Shown here in pieces: positions 8,851-17,742 of a stretch of 54,559 bases of DNA; positions within the stretch are counted from its first letter, which is position 1; each line of letters starts with the position of its first letter. Where the stretch lies: contig JAFDHO010000006.1 in the NCBI GenBank assembly GCA_019308745.1, positions 1 to 54,559 of the forward strand. Direction: 5' to 3'. The notes under the pieces are model-generated. The model was not told the origin of the DNA. It saw only the letters and a list, made by a program, of their open reading frames with translations, and did no database searches. This stretch comes from Deltaproteobacteria bacterium. Its GTDB lineage: Bacteria; Desulfobacterota; DSM-4660; Desulfatiglandales; HGW-15. A program made the translations under genes and the position numbers.

Positions 8851-9033
8851 ATGGATGTCCCGAGAAAGATAGGAATTGGAATACTGATGTTGATTCCGAC
8901 ATTTGTCGGAGGTGCGGCCCTGTGGGACATATTCGGCGGGAGCTGGATTCCGGTCGCGGTGTGGGTGATTATAATGGCAGGTGTTGCGGGAGGTATTGTG
9001 AACGAAAAGATCTCCTTCGGAAAGACATCCTGA
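8851..9033 (+). CDS. small membrane protein (60 aa)
   Basis: The ATG at 8851 has a near-ideal ribosome site (ggaggtgtgac). The 60-residue product has two hydrophobic segments (IGIGILMLIPTFVGGAAL and IPVAVWVIIMAGVAGGIV) and a short charged tail, so it is probably a two-helix membrane protein. No family recognised. It is the first gene after a fair promoter, and a second small gene and nicotinamidase follow. Confidence 0.7.
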   Translation: MDVPRKIGIGILMLIPTFVGGAALWDIFGGSWIPVAVWVIIMAGVAGGIVNEKISFGKTS

Positions 9034-9077
9034 CAGTACTCCAAGGAAAGGCCGGGGTTTCCGGAAAGGAGGAACCC

Positions 9078-9236
9078 ATGGTTGACAAAGAAGAAAGAAA
9101 AGAAGAAGGAAAGGCCAAAAAGAAAAAGTGGAAGCCTGGCAACTCTCTCCCATATTGCACGAATGCCCCCAGTGCGGAACACGCAAGGGCCGAGCTTGAA
9201 GATGAACCATGTGACGACTTCAGGGAAGGGGAATAG
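9078..9236 (+). CDS. small lysine-rich protein (52 aa)
   Basis: The ATG at 9078 follows a strong ribosome site (ggaaaggaggaaccc). The 52-residue product has a very basic, Lys/Glu-rich first third, a middle LPYCTNAPSAEHARAELED and an acidic end with one further Cys (EPCDDFREGE). Function unknown. The ribosome site and position between two genes of the same strand make it a likely real gene. It ends 19 bases before the pncA start. Confidence 0.55.
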   Translation: MVDKEERKEEGKAKKKKWKPGNSLPYCTNAPSAEHARAELEDEPCDDFREGE

Positions 9237-9255
9237 ATGCGGGAGTAACCAGGAC

Positions 9256-9858
9256 ATGGGGAACTCGAGTGAAAAGATAGTCCGTCCCAGACCTGGGGAC
9301 GCGTTGATCATTGTGGACGTGCAGAATGATTTCCTCCCTGGTGGCGCTCTGGGGGTCCCGAAGGGGGATGAAATCGTTCCGGTCATCAACAGGTATCTTG
9401 AGGCCCTTGTGGGGAAGGATATCCCGGTCTTTGCAACAAGGGACTGGCATCCGGAAAAGCACTGTTCCTTCAAGGAGCAGGGAGGGCCCTGGCCCCCCCA
9501 TTGCGTTGCATCTACCAGGGGGGCGGAATTCGCTCCTGGCTTGTTTCTCCCGGACTCCACAACTATCATATCTAAGGGAACGGACGTCGACAGGGATGCC
9601 TATTCTGGGTTTCAGGGCACGGATCTGGACCATAGGTTCAAGTCCTTGAACATCCGCCGGCTTTTTATCGGTGGCCTTGCGACGGACTATTGCGTGTTGA
9701 GTACGGTAAAGGATGCCCTGAGGCGGGGTTATGAGGTTATGTTGCTTCAGGATGCCATAAGGGCCGTGGACGTGAAACCTGGTGACGGCGATCGAGCCAT
9801 CGATGAGATGATCCGGTTGGGGGCGAAGCCTATCACCCGGGACATGCTCAGGCCCTGA
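9256..9858 (+). CDS. pncA: nicotinamidase
   Basis: Hydrolyses nicotinamide to nicotinate and ammonia in NAD salvage. 200 residues from the ATG at 9256; a much longer open frame upstream is occupied by the small gene before it. The catalytic triad is visible as D21 (IIVDVQNDF), K107 (IISKGTD) and C146 (GLATDYCVLST). Metal ligands D63 and H65 are in FATRDWHPEKH, with a further His at 82 (PPHCV). Cofactor biosynthesis gene nadC is also in the window (28576), so the cell both salvages and synthesises nicotinate nucleotides. Confidence 0.92.
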   Translation: MGNSSEKIVRPRPGDALIIVDVQNDFLPGGALGVPKGDEIVPVINRYLEALVGKDIPVFATRDWHPEKHCSFKEQGGPWPPHCVASTRGAEFAPGLFLPDSTTIISKGTDVDRDAYSGFQGTDLDHRFKSLNIRRLFIGGLATDYCVLSTVKDALRRGYEVMLLQDAIRAVDVKPGDGDRAIDEMIRLGAKPITRDMLRP

Positions 9859-9918
9859 CCTCAGTACCATCCACAGATCCTCTCTTTCCATCATGGCCCT
9901 ATAGGGAGCGAGTGTCTG

Positions 9919-12318
9919 TTAGGGCATGACGACAAGTTCCTTGAGAAAACTCCTTACTTCGTTGGGCAGCCATGTGAATTCGACGTGTATCTTGAAGGAC
10001 GGCATGTCGGAGGCCGGTGATTCAACGGACAGGACCTTGGCATAGAACCCGGGAAGGCCTGTAGCATTCTCCGGTTTGAGAAGGATCTTGATGTTGGAGC
10101 GAAGTTCGAGTTCCTGTTCAGTGAGAACTTCAGCCCTGGAGTCCCCGAAGCGAGCCAGATAGCCGGGAGCGGACGTTCCCGTCACTATTTTGTCTTCCAA
10201 CCGGTGGCAGATGATGGGAATGGGTTCTTCAAGTTTGAAAGTCTGGTCAATCTTCCTCCCAACCAAGTTGATTTCGTATTTGCCCCGAATGCCTTTCACG
10301 TCATAGAGGGTAACCGGCTGGTCGACGCCTTTGAACTGGACCTCTATCTTTCCACTGACGTGGACAAGGTCTTTGACCTTTTCATAGGTGGAGGGGCTGA
10401 TCAAGATCTGACCACCCGTGGTGTAGGATTCCACCCGATAGGCGGTGTTGATGGGGCTACCGATGGCGCTGTACTTGGCACGTTCCTCGGAGCCGATGTT
10501 CCCTACCACAACCTCTCCAGTATTTATGCCGATACCCATGAGGAGCTCCGGCAGGTTGAGACGGCGCTGTTCACGATTGATCTCTTGCATCCTGTTCTGC
10601 ATTTCTATGGCGCATGCCAGGGCGCGCTCGTGGTCATCGGGAGCACTGAGGGGGGCACCAAAAAAGGTGAGGAGGCCGTCGCCCTCAATCTCGTTGAGGG
10701 TGCCCCTATATCGGCCGATAACTTTGACCATTTCACTCAAATACCGGTTGAGCATGCTGATTACCTCCTGGGGGGTCAGTTTCATTGACAGGGCGGTAAA
10801 TCCACGTAAATCAGATACCAGGAAGGTCACCTCTCGAATCTCCCCGCCCATTTCCAGGCCGCCCGGAGAGCCGAGCAGTTCTTCCACCACTTCACGGCTC
10901 AAGTATCGCCCAAAGGTCTGCCGGATGAAATCCCGCTGGCGCACGCTTTCCATCCTTTGCCTTTCTTCACGAACATAACGGTAGGCCAAAATGGAGACCA
11001 CAGCAAACAGGGACATGAGGAGAGGACGTACTAACGGGAAAATAAGGCCCCAGTAGAGAAAGCCGGCGCTTGCAACAGCCGTGTAGAGGCCCGTCAAGAA
11101 AAGGGCGCCCGTAGAAAAATAGATCGATGAAAACCAAAGAGAAAGTAGAAAGATAAGAGCCAGGAGCCCTATTTCTATCAAGAGCATCTCCATCGCGGAG
11201 AGTTCTTTCAAGAAAGAACCCGTCAGGATCCCGTGCATAATATTGGCATGGACACCGCTGAGAGGGAAATTGGCATCCGTGGGGACCGGCCCCACATCGG
11301 TAGAGCCTGTGGAGACATCGGAGATAACAACGATTTTCCCCTGCATCTCTTTGCGCCACATGTCCATTTCAATGCGACTTTCCGAGGCCAATAGGATATC
11401 GGCAAAACTGTAATGATCCATTCTACCCCAGGGACCGACGTAGTTAACAATCATGTTACCGTGCCTGTCAACGGGGATCACGATATCATGGGGCTGTTCT
11501 CGCCCCGGCCTTTGCGCATGTCTCAAGGTAATACTGTCTCCCGGCCTCACAAGGATGTTCTCCGGGGGTACCTTGAGGTAGTCACAAATCACGCGGAATG
11601 GTAAGAGGGGATAATAGGCTCCTCCGTAGCGGACCAGGAGGGGAACACGGCGTAAGACCCCGTCGCGGTCGAATTTGATGCTCAGGGATCCGAGGCCGGC
11701 GGATGCATGGGCCAAACCGGGGAAAGTGGTCAGTGGATCCGAACCGACATAAAAGGATGACGGTTCTCCTTCGGATTTCAGTTCCCATTTGGTCTGGTCC
11801 AGATAGGGGTTTGGGTCGGGCGCGCCCCTGTTTCCCTTAGGCAGCTGGTCCCTGTGCCACAACTTAAAGGCCAAGGCAAAATAGACGGTGCCGGCATCAC
11901 CCGTGGCGTTGATAAGCATATCATCGTCCTTTTCCCCCAGCCGTGCCGCAAAGATGAAGTCATAGACCTGCGAAGAAACCCCCATAGATGACAGGTTCTG
12001 GATTACTCTAGCAAAGTGTGCCCTGCTCAGATAGTGGTCCTCAAGTCGCTTGATGCTTGTGTTGTTCAGATCCACGTGGACGATGGTATCATCGTAGGGG
12101 AGGCGAAATCTCTCCGATGAGGCGCGGATCTGGAAGAGTTGATCTATGGCTTGGCTGTTCCAGGACTCAAAGACGTTGGGGAGGAGCCAAAAACAGAAGT
12201 GGGCGGCAAGAAATGAACACAGGATCAAGACGATTGTGACTCGCAAGGTATTTTCCCTATTGGTGGTCAATCGTAAAGGTCCTGCTGTAGAATTTTTTCC
12301 CCGAAATATCAACCGCAA
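9919..12318 (-). CDS. CHASE2-domain class III adenylate/guanylate cyclase with PilZ-like C-terminus
   Basis: Up to 799 residues. After an N-terminal membrane helix (TIVLILCSFLAAHFCFWLL), about 50-385 is a periplasmic CHASE2 sensor, followed by three membrane helices and the cytoplasmic cyclase domain (about 495-660). Metal-binding aspartates are present (VSDLRGFT, EIEGDGLL) and the catalytic Asn/Arg pair is in INTAYRVES; the position that is usually Asp in GDxVN is Ser (GSPIN), so nucleotide preference is unclear. The last ~120 residues look like a PilZ-type barrel without the RxxxR motif. The frame opens with TTG at 12318, inside the DUF4384 gene; the TTG at 12270, after agcagga, is an alternative start. 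Confidence 0.9.
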   Translation of the reverse strand: MRLIFRGKNSTAGPLRLTTNRENTLRVTIVLILCSFLAAHFCFWLLPNVFESWNSQAIDQLFQIRASSERFRLPYDDTIVHVDLNNTSIKRLEDHYLSRAHFARVIQNLSSMGVSSQVYDFIFAARLGEKDDDMLINATGDAGTVYFALAFKLWHRDQLPKGNRGAPDPNPYLDQTKWELKSEGEPSSFYVGSDPLTTFPGLAHASAGLGSLSIKFDRDGVLRRVPLLVRYGGAYYPLLPFRVICDYLKVPPENILVRPGDSITLRHAQRPGREQPHDIVIPVDRHGNMIVNYVGPWGRMDHYSFADILLASESRIEMDMWRKEMQGKIVVISDVSTGSTDVGPVPTDANFPLSGVHANIMHGILTGSFLKELSAMEMLLIEIGLLALIFLLSLWFSSIYFSTGALFLTGLYTAVASAGFLYWGLIFPLVRPLLMSLFAVVSILAYRYVREERQRMESVRQRDFIRQTFGRYLSREVVEELLGSPGGLEMGGEIREVTFLVSDLRGFTALSMKLTPQEVISMLNRYLSEMVKVIGRYRGTLNEIEGDGLLTFFGAPLSAPDDHERALACAIEMQNRMQEINREQRRLNLPELLMGIGINTGEVVVGNIGSEERAKYSAIGSPINTAYRVESYTTGGQILISPSTYEKVKDLVHVSGKIEVQFKGVDQPVTLYDVKGIRGKYEINLVGRKIDQTFKLEEPIPIICHRLEDKIVTGTSAPGYLARFGDSRAEVLTEQELELRSNIKILLKPENATGLPGFYAKVLSVESPASDMPSFKIHVEFTWLPNEVRSFLKELVVMP

Positions 12319-12943
12319 GGCTTGTTACGTCCGGAGTGCCCCTGGTTTGGAGCTTTTCGGTCCCACGCAGGGATCCCATAATGGGCACAGGCTTTTCAGC
12401 GAAGGTCTTGAATCTTCGATTCTTCCATATCAGCGTGCGGATTTCTTCGACGATACTCTTTGCCAGGGCTCTCTTTTTTGCTGGGTCTGCGGTTTCGTAT
12501 TTGTTTATGAGTTCCTCGAGTTCACGCAGACGGGTTGAAGAGGCCAAGAGATAAAAGGTCTCTTGCCCAACATGCTCGTCCAACTGGAACCACTCAGCCC
12601 CCTGTGGGATGAAGTATCGCGCCCCTGAAAGAGCCCCCTGTTCAAAACGATAGGGGAACAGAACGCTCAATTCGCCCTGAGAGCTGTGATAGATGAGATA
12701 GATGAAACCCGGCCTTTCCAGTTTGACAAAGAACTTGATCTGGTCTCCGGTCCTCAGAACCGTGTCGCGGTCAATAGGAATGAGCCTTGCTCCACCTTCA
12801 CCCGTTCTAAGGGCACCAAAGGCCCACAAAAAATGGATGCTCTCTTCTTGGTCGCCTTGATGTTGTGCAGCCGCGATTCCAGACTGGAGAAGGTAATAGG
12901 GCACCAAAGTGATGAATACCAAAATCACCGCCAATCTTTTCAT
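12257..12943 (-). CDS. DUF4384-domain secreted protein
   Basis: 228 residues with a signal peptide (MKRLAVILVFITLVPYYLLQSGIAAA). The core from about 38 to 150 has DUF4384 features: an RTGDQIKFFVKLERPGFIYLIY strand pair, a LSVLFPYR turn and an IPQGAEWFQLDEHVGQETFYLLAS end. DUF4384 domains are small beta-sandwiches often fused or adjacent to caspase-like peptidases; their role is unknown. The gene overlaps the cyclase by up to 62 bases and follows the caspase gene after 84 bases on the same strand. Confidence 0.85.
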   Translation of the reverse strand: MKRLAVILVFITLVPYYLLQSGIAAAQHQGDQEESIHFLWAFGALRTGEGGARLIPIDRDTVLRTGDQIKFFVKLERPGFIYLIYHSSQGELSVLFPYRFEQGALSGARYFIPQGAEWFQLDEHVGQETFYLLASSTRLRELEELINKYETADPAKKRALAKSIVEEIRTLIWKNRRFKTFAEKPVPIMGSLRGTEKLQTRGTPDVTSLAVDISGKKFYSRTFTIDHQ

Positions 12944-13027
12944 TTCTCATCCCCTTTTGGAACTTTGCCAGGCCTCGTGGCCCTTTGGAGAAAGCAAGTG
13001 CCAAATGATTCACAAATGCCCAAGAAA

Positions 13028-14542
13028 TTACTGACTCCGGAGAAAGAAAAGGAACTCTCCCTCCCCCTCCAGCCTGCCGAAAAGGGGAGTCTGGGCATTC
13101 TTGGACGCGTCAGAGACCTTTGGCCGGAGATAGGCCCCCAGTTCCGTGCCCGTGACCACGTTGTCTTTATTAATGTCTGCCTCTCCGTCAAGGGCCCGGA
13201 GAAAGTAGGTGGTAAAGAGGCCATGCCCTTCCCGTTCTTGAACCTGTTCGCCTTTGCCGCCGGCGGTAACGACCTGTATCACCCTCATGGAGGCCACCTT
13301 CCGCAGGTATCCGCTCAGTCCCGGGGAGACACCATAGGACCTGCTGAGCCCAAGGCCTGAATAACAGGAATCCATAACATAGAGTATATGTTTCGCGGTA
13401 ATTCGGCTGGACAGGCTCCTGATTTGCTCCATAGATATGGCAGTTGATGAGTAATTGGATGTATCAGCATCAACAGGAACAATGTACCCTTGCCTGCCCC
13501 CATTGGGTAGTTCTTCGGTTTGGCCATGGCCGGCAAAGTAAAAGATGACTCTATCGTTGCGATGAACCTTTCGCGGGAGTTCGTGGAAGAGCTCCGTTAG
13601 GATTCTCCTCTGTGTAGCCTCCTTGTCAAATATGGTGGTGATTTGATCAAAACCCGTTTCAAAGAGTTTCTGCCTTACGGCCTTTGCATCGTTGACGGCA
13701 AATTCCAGGGGAGGCCACTTCTCATAGTCGTTTATGCCTATGATGACAGCAAAAGACTTGTCGTAGACCTGTCTCGTGGGAGGAGCAAGACCTGTTGCCC
13801 CAGCTTGCGGCAAGGGCGCTTCTTCCCTTTCCACGTCTACGGAGAGACTTGAGCGGTTTCCAACGGTATCAGCAGCCTGAACGGTGACGGTGTTAAGTCC
13901 CAGTTTGATGGGGATGTCCTTAAGAAAATTTCCCCTTCCATCAACAGGCACATCCAGTTGGTTTATCTTGACCCAGGAGACGCCACTCTTGTCCGTAGCA
14001 AGCCCTCGTACCGTAATATTCTCTGACCTGTACTTATAGACGAGTTTCAAGCCGCGACGGGGCGCGGGTTCGAAGAGTATGATCCTGGGTCCGGCCCTGT
14101 CAGAGGCCCTGTCGATTTTCCTCTTCAGATCCAGCGCCCCGGGGTAATCCCCTCTGATATTCAAGGACTTCTTCAAATTCATGTTTGCCCGGTCAAGTTC
14201 CCCTTTTTCAAACAGGAGATCCGCCAGCAGGTAGTACAGCTTGTAGTTCGTGGTCCCCAGTTCGGCCGCCTTGGTGAAGTATTCCAGAGCTTCATCCCTT
14301 CGACCCGCCTTGCGGTAGATATTACCGAGCAGTTCATAGGGCCTGACAAATCCCGGGCACAGCTCAATGGCCTTGAGATAGCTTCGGATTGCCCTTGATT
14401 GGTTCCTGCTATACTTGCCCTTTGAGAAGAAGTGAAGCGCCATGTCGCAATCGCTGGTGCCCCATGTAAAGGGGGCATGAGCGCCCAGAATCAGGCAGGC
14501 TGCCATGGAAAGGAAGAGCCAGCGGGTAATCTTGGAAATCAT
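13028..14542 (-). CDS. caspase-family (C14) peptidase with TPR repeats, exported
   Basis: 504 residues from the ATG at 14542, which opens on a signal peptide (ISKITRWLFLSMAACLILGAHA); a start at 14581 would precede it with a basic leader. Domains in order: TPR repeats (about 30-125), a small beta-sandwich of the kind seen in secreted enzymes (about 152-238), then the p20-type caspase domain (about 262-500). The His-Cys dyad is intact: H339 in FYFAGHGQ and C393 in VMDSCYSG. Such caspases cleave after basic or acidic residues; the target is unknown. It lies between the lipoprotein and DUF4384 genes in one minus-strand run with the cyclase. Confidence 0.92.
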   Translation of the reverse strand: MISKITRWLFLSMAACLILGAHAPFTWGTSDCDMALHFFSKGKYSRNQSRAIRSYLKAIELCPGFVRPYELLGNIYRKAGRRDEALEYFTKAAELGTTNYKLYYLLADLLFEKGELDRANMNLKKSLNIRGDYPGALDLKRKIDRASDRAGPRIILFEPAPRRGLKLVYKYRSENITVRGLATDKSGVSWVKINQLDVPVDGRGNFLKDIPIKLGLNTVTVQAADTVGNRSSLSVDVEREEAPLPQAGATGLAPPTRQVYDKSFAVIIGINDYEKWPPLEFAVNDAKAVRQKLFETGFDQITTIFDKEATQRRILTELFHELPRKVHRNDRVIFYFAGHGQTEELPNGGRQGYIVPVDADTSNYSSTAISMEQIRSLSSRITAKHILYVMDSCYSGLGLSRSYGVSPGLSGYLRKVASMRVIQVVTAGGKGEQVQEREGHGLFTTYFLRALDGEADINKDNVVTGTELGAYLRPKVSDASKNAQTPLFGRLEGEGEFLFFLRSQ

Positions 14543-14615
14543 GTGCGATCCCATAGTCGGAAAATGCCGGCGCCCGCACACACGTTACCACGGTGCCGGA
14601 TCGGGCTGGATAAAG

Positions 14616-15395
14616 CTATATTTCCTCTTCGATTATCCCCTGCGCGGCATTGATCCTGAAATTATCGAATTCACCAACAACCACGGCCTGAGCCCCTATG
14701 GATTTTCTCTTCATGGTGAAGTTCTGGAGCACAAGACCAACCTGGGCGTTGTTACCACTGGAGGGGAAGGTGTTGGTCCTTATCCATCTGCCGTTGCCTC
14801 TCCTGTATAAGGTGCTTACTTTGTCGCCTATCCTTACGATTCGCAGGCTCCCCTTGAAGTCACCGGTGGGATGCCAGCTCTTCCCCAGAATGGTCCTTCC
14901 ATGGCGGTAGCTTGCGAATATCCCGCTTCGCTCTTGACCGGCCTTGAGTATGGTAATGGCCATCATCCTGTTCCATTGGGGCCTTTTTCCCCGTTCAATG
15001 GCGGCGAACCCGATCACTTGGTCAAGGTCTGTCGCTCCCCTGACAAAGGTCATTGCGCAGTCAATTTGAATGTCAAAGTCCCCTTTCAGCTCATACTTTG
15101 CCACAAGTCCGCCTTTACTGAATGTTCCGACCTGTGTTTCAATGATCAGGTGCCCTTTTTCAATCTTCATGTCCGCCGATTCATAGTTTTGCAATTGATC
15201 TTCTGAATACACAAAACCCGACTTTTCCCACAAATCTTCCCGTAGTCTGTCAAAGGGATCATTGTAATAGGCCAACCTACTTTGGGGCAGGCTGTTTTGT
15301 ATATCAAAGGAAAGTTGTTGGGCGATACAGGCCCCAAGGAAGATAAGTGAAACGGCCAGAAAGGCAAGACGTATCCTCGCATCTATCTCCTTCAT
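14616..15395 (-). CDS. lipoprotein with concanavalin/LamG-like fold (hypothetical)
   Basis: 259 residues from the ATG at 15395, preceded by a gggggtagc ribosome site. The N-terminus is a lipoprotein signal (LAFLAVSLIFLGAC, lipobox LGAC). The mature part is beta-rich with patterns like GHLIIETQVGTF, GDFDIQIDCAMTF and NAQVGLVLQNF, as in jelly-roll glycan-binding proteins (3-keto-disaccharide hydrolase/LamG type), but I recognise no catalytic site. It heads the caspase-DUF4384-cyclase group, 73 bases before the caspase start. Envelope location is likely; function unknown. Confidence 0.75.
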   Translation of the reverse strand: MKEIDARIRLAFLAVSLIFLGACIAQQLSFDIQNSLPQSRLAYYNDPFDRLREDLWEKSGFVYSEDQLQNYESADMKIEKGHLIIETQVGTFSKGGLVAKYELKGDFDIQIDCAMTFVRGATDLDQVIGFAAIERGKRPQWNRMMAITILKAGQERSGIFASYRHGRTILGKSWHPTGDFKGSLRIVRIGDKVSTLYRRGNGRWIRTNTFPSSGNNAQVGLVLQNFTMKRKSIGAQAVVVGEFDNFRINAAQGIIEEEI

Positions 15396-15541
15396 GCTAC
15401 CCCCCCTGTCTTTGATGAAGGAAGAAAACCTTTGGAATGACATTATTTATGATGAGAGAGGGCCCTACAGTAAAGAGTAAGTAAAAGCCTGTATGATCTT
15501 TTGCAAACAATGCCCCAAAATCTTGGTTTAACATCATTGAC

Positions 15542-15684
15542 GTCCGGTTGGGATTTTGCAAAAGCAGACACTTGCCAAAGGCTTGATCAAGAACATGAGG
15601 CCCGTGGCCCCTGGAAGGTCTTTTCCAGGGACCACAATCAGGTGTCCTAGGATCACTTCGGCTTTGCAAAATCCTAACCGGACA
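15542..15684. repeat. MITE-like element, copy 1 (143 bp, terminal inverted repeats)
   Basis: The left end GTCCGGTTGGGATTTTGCAA is mirrored at the right end (15663-15684) with one mismatch over about 22 bases. Inside is a hairpin with 8-bp arms (15608-15615 with 15623-15630). No coding capacity. The element at 29478-29617 has the same ends and, on the opposite strand, similar inner sequence, for example TTGCCAAA, GATCAA and GTGGCCCC blocks in the same order. This is the main content of the 491-base gap between the lipoprotein gene and the DUF362 gene. Confidence 0.75.
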
Positions 15685-15886
15685 TTACTGGTTTAGCATT
15701 GAAGGTTGACTGAATAGTTGCTAAGTTTATTGGAAAAAACGGGATGGGTCAAGGGGAAAAAGGATTTGACAAGTCCGTGGTGGATGGCGCTTGTGCCTTC
15801 TGAGGGAAGGGATCGAAGACAGAGGAGAGAGAAGGGGAACTAAGATCGAGAGGGAGGATGTTCCGGTTTACGCATCGGAGGATTGT

Positions 15887-17650
15887 ATGACAGCAGGGAC
15901 AAGGCTCAGGAAGGTGCGGTTGACACAGGACCTGAGGGATCGATGGAGGCGATACTGTGCCGCCAGCGGCATCGGTGGACGATATGCTGACTATCGTTGG
16001 GAGCACTGGACAGGCGATAAAGAGGTCACACCCTACGTTGCAGAAAGGGATGGGGAGGACATGGGCTGGATCTTTTACCGTGAAGCCCACAGCACCATTG
16101 AGGGACTTATTGTCAAAGAGGAGCGGGCCCGGGAGGGGATTGAAGCCATCATGGTAGATGCCCTCGTTGCCAAGGAAAGCCTCGTCTCCGCGGAAATCCT
16201 GGAGTCGGACACAAAGAAATACCATACCCTGATCAACTATGGTTTTCGCCCAACAAAGTCTTTCTCTTCAGGCGGGTTTGACCTCCTCGGAATGGATTTG
16301 AGTATTGCGGCCTACATGGAGAAAGCCAGGGGATGGAGGCCTGCAAGGCAATACGAAAAGAGCGAGCGTGTCGCCGTTGAAAGGGTTCGTGGAGAAAGGA
16401 CTCACGACGAGATCAAGTCCTCACTCCTCAAGCTCATCCATGACCTGGGCGGGCTGGAGGCCTTTATCACCAAGGGCGACATCGTGGTCGTCAAACCCAA
16501 TGTCGTGGCAGACCATGGCCTCCGCAACGGTCTCTATCAAGGGGGCGTGGTAACCGACCTCGGCCTCCTCAGGGCCCTAATCGAGATCCTACTGGCCCGG
16601 GCGGGAAGAGTCATTGTGGCAGAAGGGTCTTCCATCAACAGGGCCGAGACGACAAAGCTCTTTGCCCATTACGGGTACGATAGATTGGTGGAGATAGACC
16701 CGCACAGGGTGAGCCTCGTGGACCTCAACAGGGACAAACTGGTCAGAAAGTCGGTGCCGGGAGGGAAAAGGATGCTTTTCCGGGAAATTCCGGTGACCCT
16801 TGAAGAGGCGGATGCCATCATCAATCTGCCCGTCATGAAGACCCACTTCGCCGCCCTCGTCTCCCTGAGCATCAAGAATCTTCAGGGGGCCATCCCCCCG
16901 CTCGAGAAATACATGAGCCATTACTTCGGCCTGTGGCAGAATCTGGTCAATATTCACCATCTTGTGAAACCAAAGCTCCACATTGTTGACGGGCTCGCGG
17001 CCCAGGAGGGTTTTGGGCCGGTCTACGGGTCATCCAAGACCACGAATTTGATCATCGGAGGAACGAACCCTGTGGCCGTAGACGCGGTCACCACGAGGAT
17101 CATGGGTCTCGACCCCGCTCTTTCACCCCCTGTATACCTGGCTTACATGCAGGGTTTGGGACCCCTTGAGCCCGAGAAGATCATCACCATCGGTGCCCCG
17201 ATCGAAGAGGTCATCACCCCGCTCAAAGAAGCGGACCTTGACTTGAGTAATGGCGAGAACCTTAAGGTGCATGCTGAAAGCGCCTGTCCGGGCTGCAAGG
17301 GATACCTTCACTATGTCCTCTACAAGCTCAGAAGACCGGATCCGGCCCATCCCGGCACCCTCTTGATCGACCGGCCATTCGAAAAGAGGGTCAACCTGTT
17401 TCTGGGGCCCGTGACCCAGGCGGAGCCCAATCCCAATGAGGCAAATATCTTTCTCGGCACCTGCCAGCGGCACCATGCCGCTATGGGCAAGCACCTTCCG
17501 GGCTGCCCTCCCCATGCGGAGGTCCTCATGAAGGGCGTGTTCAGCCTCTATCCGGACATAAAGAGGCCCGCCTATGCGGACGAGAACGCTGAAGACAAGT
17601 TGGAGAAGATGCTTGAGAGGCTCTTGGAAGAGTCTGAAGGGAAACATTGA
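15887..17650 (+). CDS. DUF362 protein with N-terminal acetyltransferase-like region
   Basis: 587 residues from the ATG at 15887, chosen for its tcggagga ribosome site. Residues ~165-470 are a DUF362 domain (VVKPNVV, LIEILLARAGRVIVAEGSS, then NLPVMKTHFAALVSLSIKNLQG, then GGTNPVAVDAVTTRIMG). DUF362 proteins usually carry ferredoxin clusters; here only a CPGCKG pair and scattered cysteines (TCQRHH, PGCPPH) follow, so no classical 2[4Fe-4S] domain is present. The first ~150 residues read like a GNAT-type acetyltransferase (IEGLIVKEERAREGIEAIM, NYGFRPTKSF). Function unknown. Confidence 0.8.
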   Translation: MTAGTRLRKVRLTQDLRDRWRRYCAASGIGGRYADYRWEHWTGDKEVTPYVAERDGEDMGWIFYREAHSTIEGLIVKEERAREGIEAIMVDALVAKESLVSAEILESDTKKYHTLINYGFRPTKSFSSGGFDLLGMDLSIAAYMEKARGWRPARQYEKSERVAVERVRGERTHDEIKSSLLKLIHDLGGLEAFITKGDIVVVKPNVVADHGLRNGLYQGGVVTDLGLLRALIEILLARAGRVIVAEGSSINRAETTKLFAHYGYDRLVEIDPHRVSLVDLNRDKLVRKSVPGGKRMLFREIPVTLEEADAIINLPVMKTHFAALVSLSIKNLQGAIPPLEKYMSHYFGLWQNLVNIHHLVKPKLHIVDGLAAQEGFGPVYGSSKTTNLIIGGTNPVAVDAVTTRIMGLDPALSPPVYLAYMQGLGPLEPEKIITIGAPIEEVITPLKEADLDLSNGENLKVHAESACPGCKGYLHYVLYKLRRPDPAHPGTLLIDRPFEKRVNLFLGPVTQAEPNPNEANIFLGTCQRHHAAMGKHLPGCPPHAEVLMKGVFSLYPDIKRPAYADENAEDKLEKMLERLLEESEGKH

Positions 17651-17697
17651 TTTGTGAGAGAACGGGAAATGTGAGATGGTGCACCGATAATTTTTTC

Positions 17698-17726
17698 TTG
17701 ACCTCTCACCGGATATTGCATAAAAA
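17698..17726 (+). promoter_or_regulatory. candidate promoter of the B12 uptake operon
   Basis: TTGACC (17698-17703), 17-base spacer, TAAAAA (17721-17726), placing the transcript start just before the riboswitch. Confidence 0.5.
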
Positions 17727-17742
17727 GTCTTTTATATACTTT

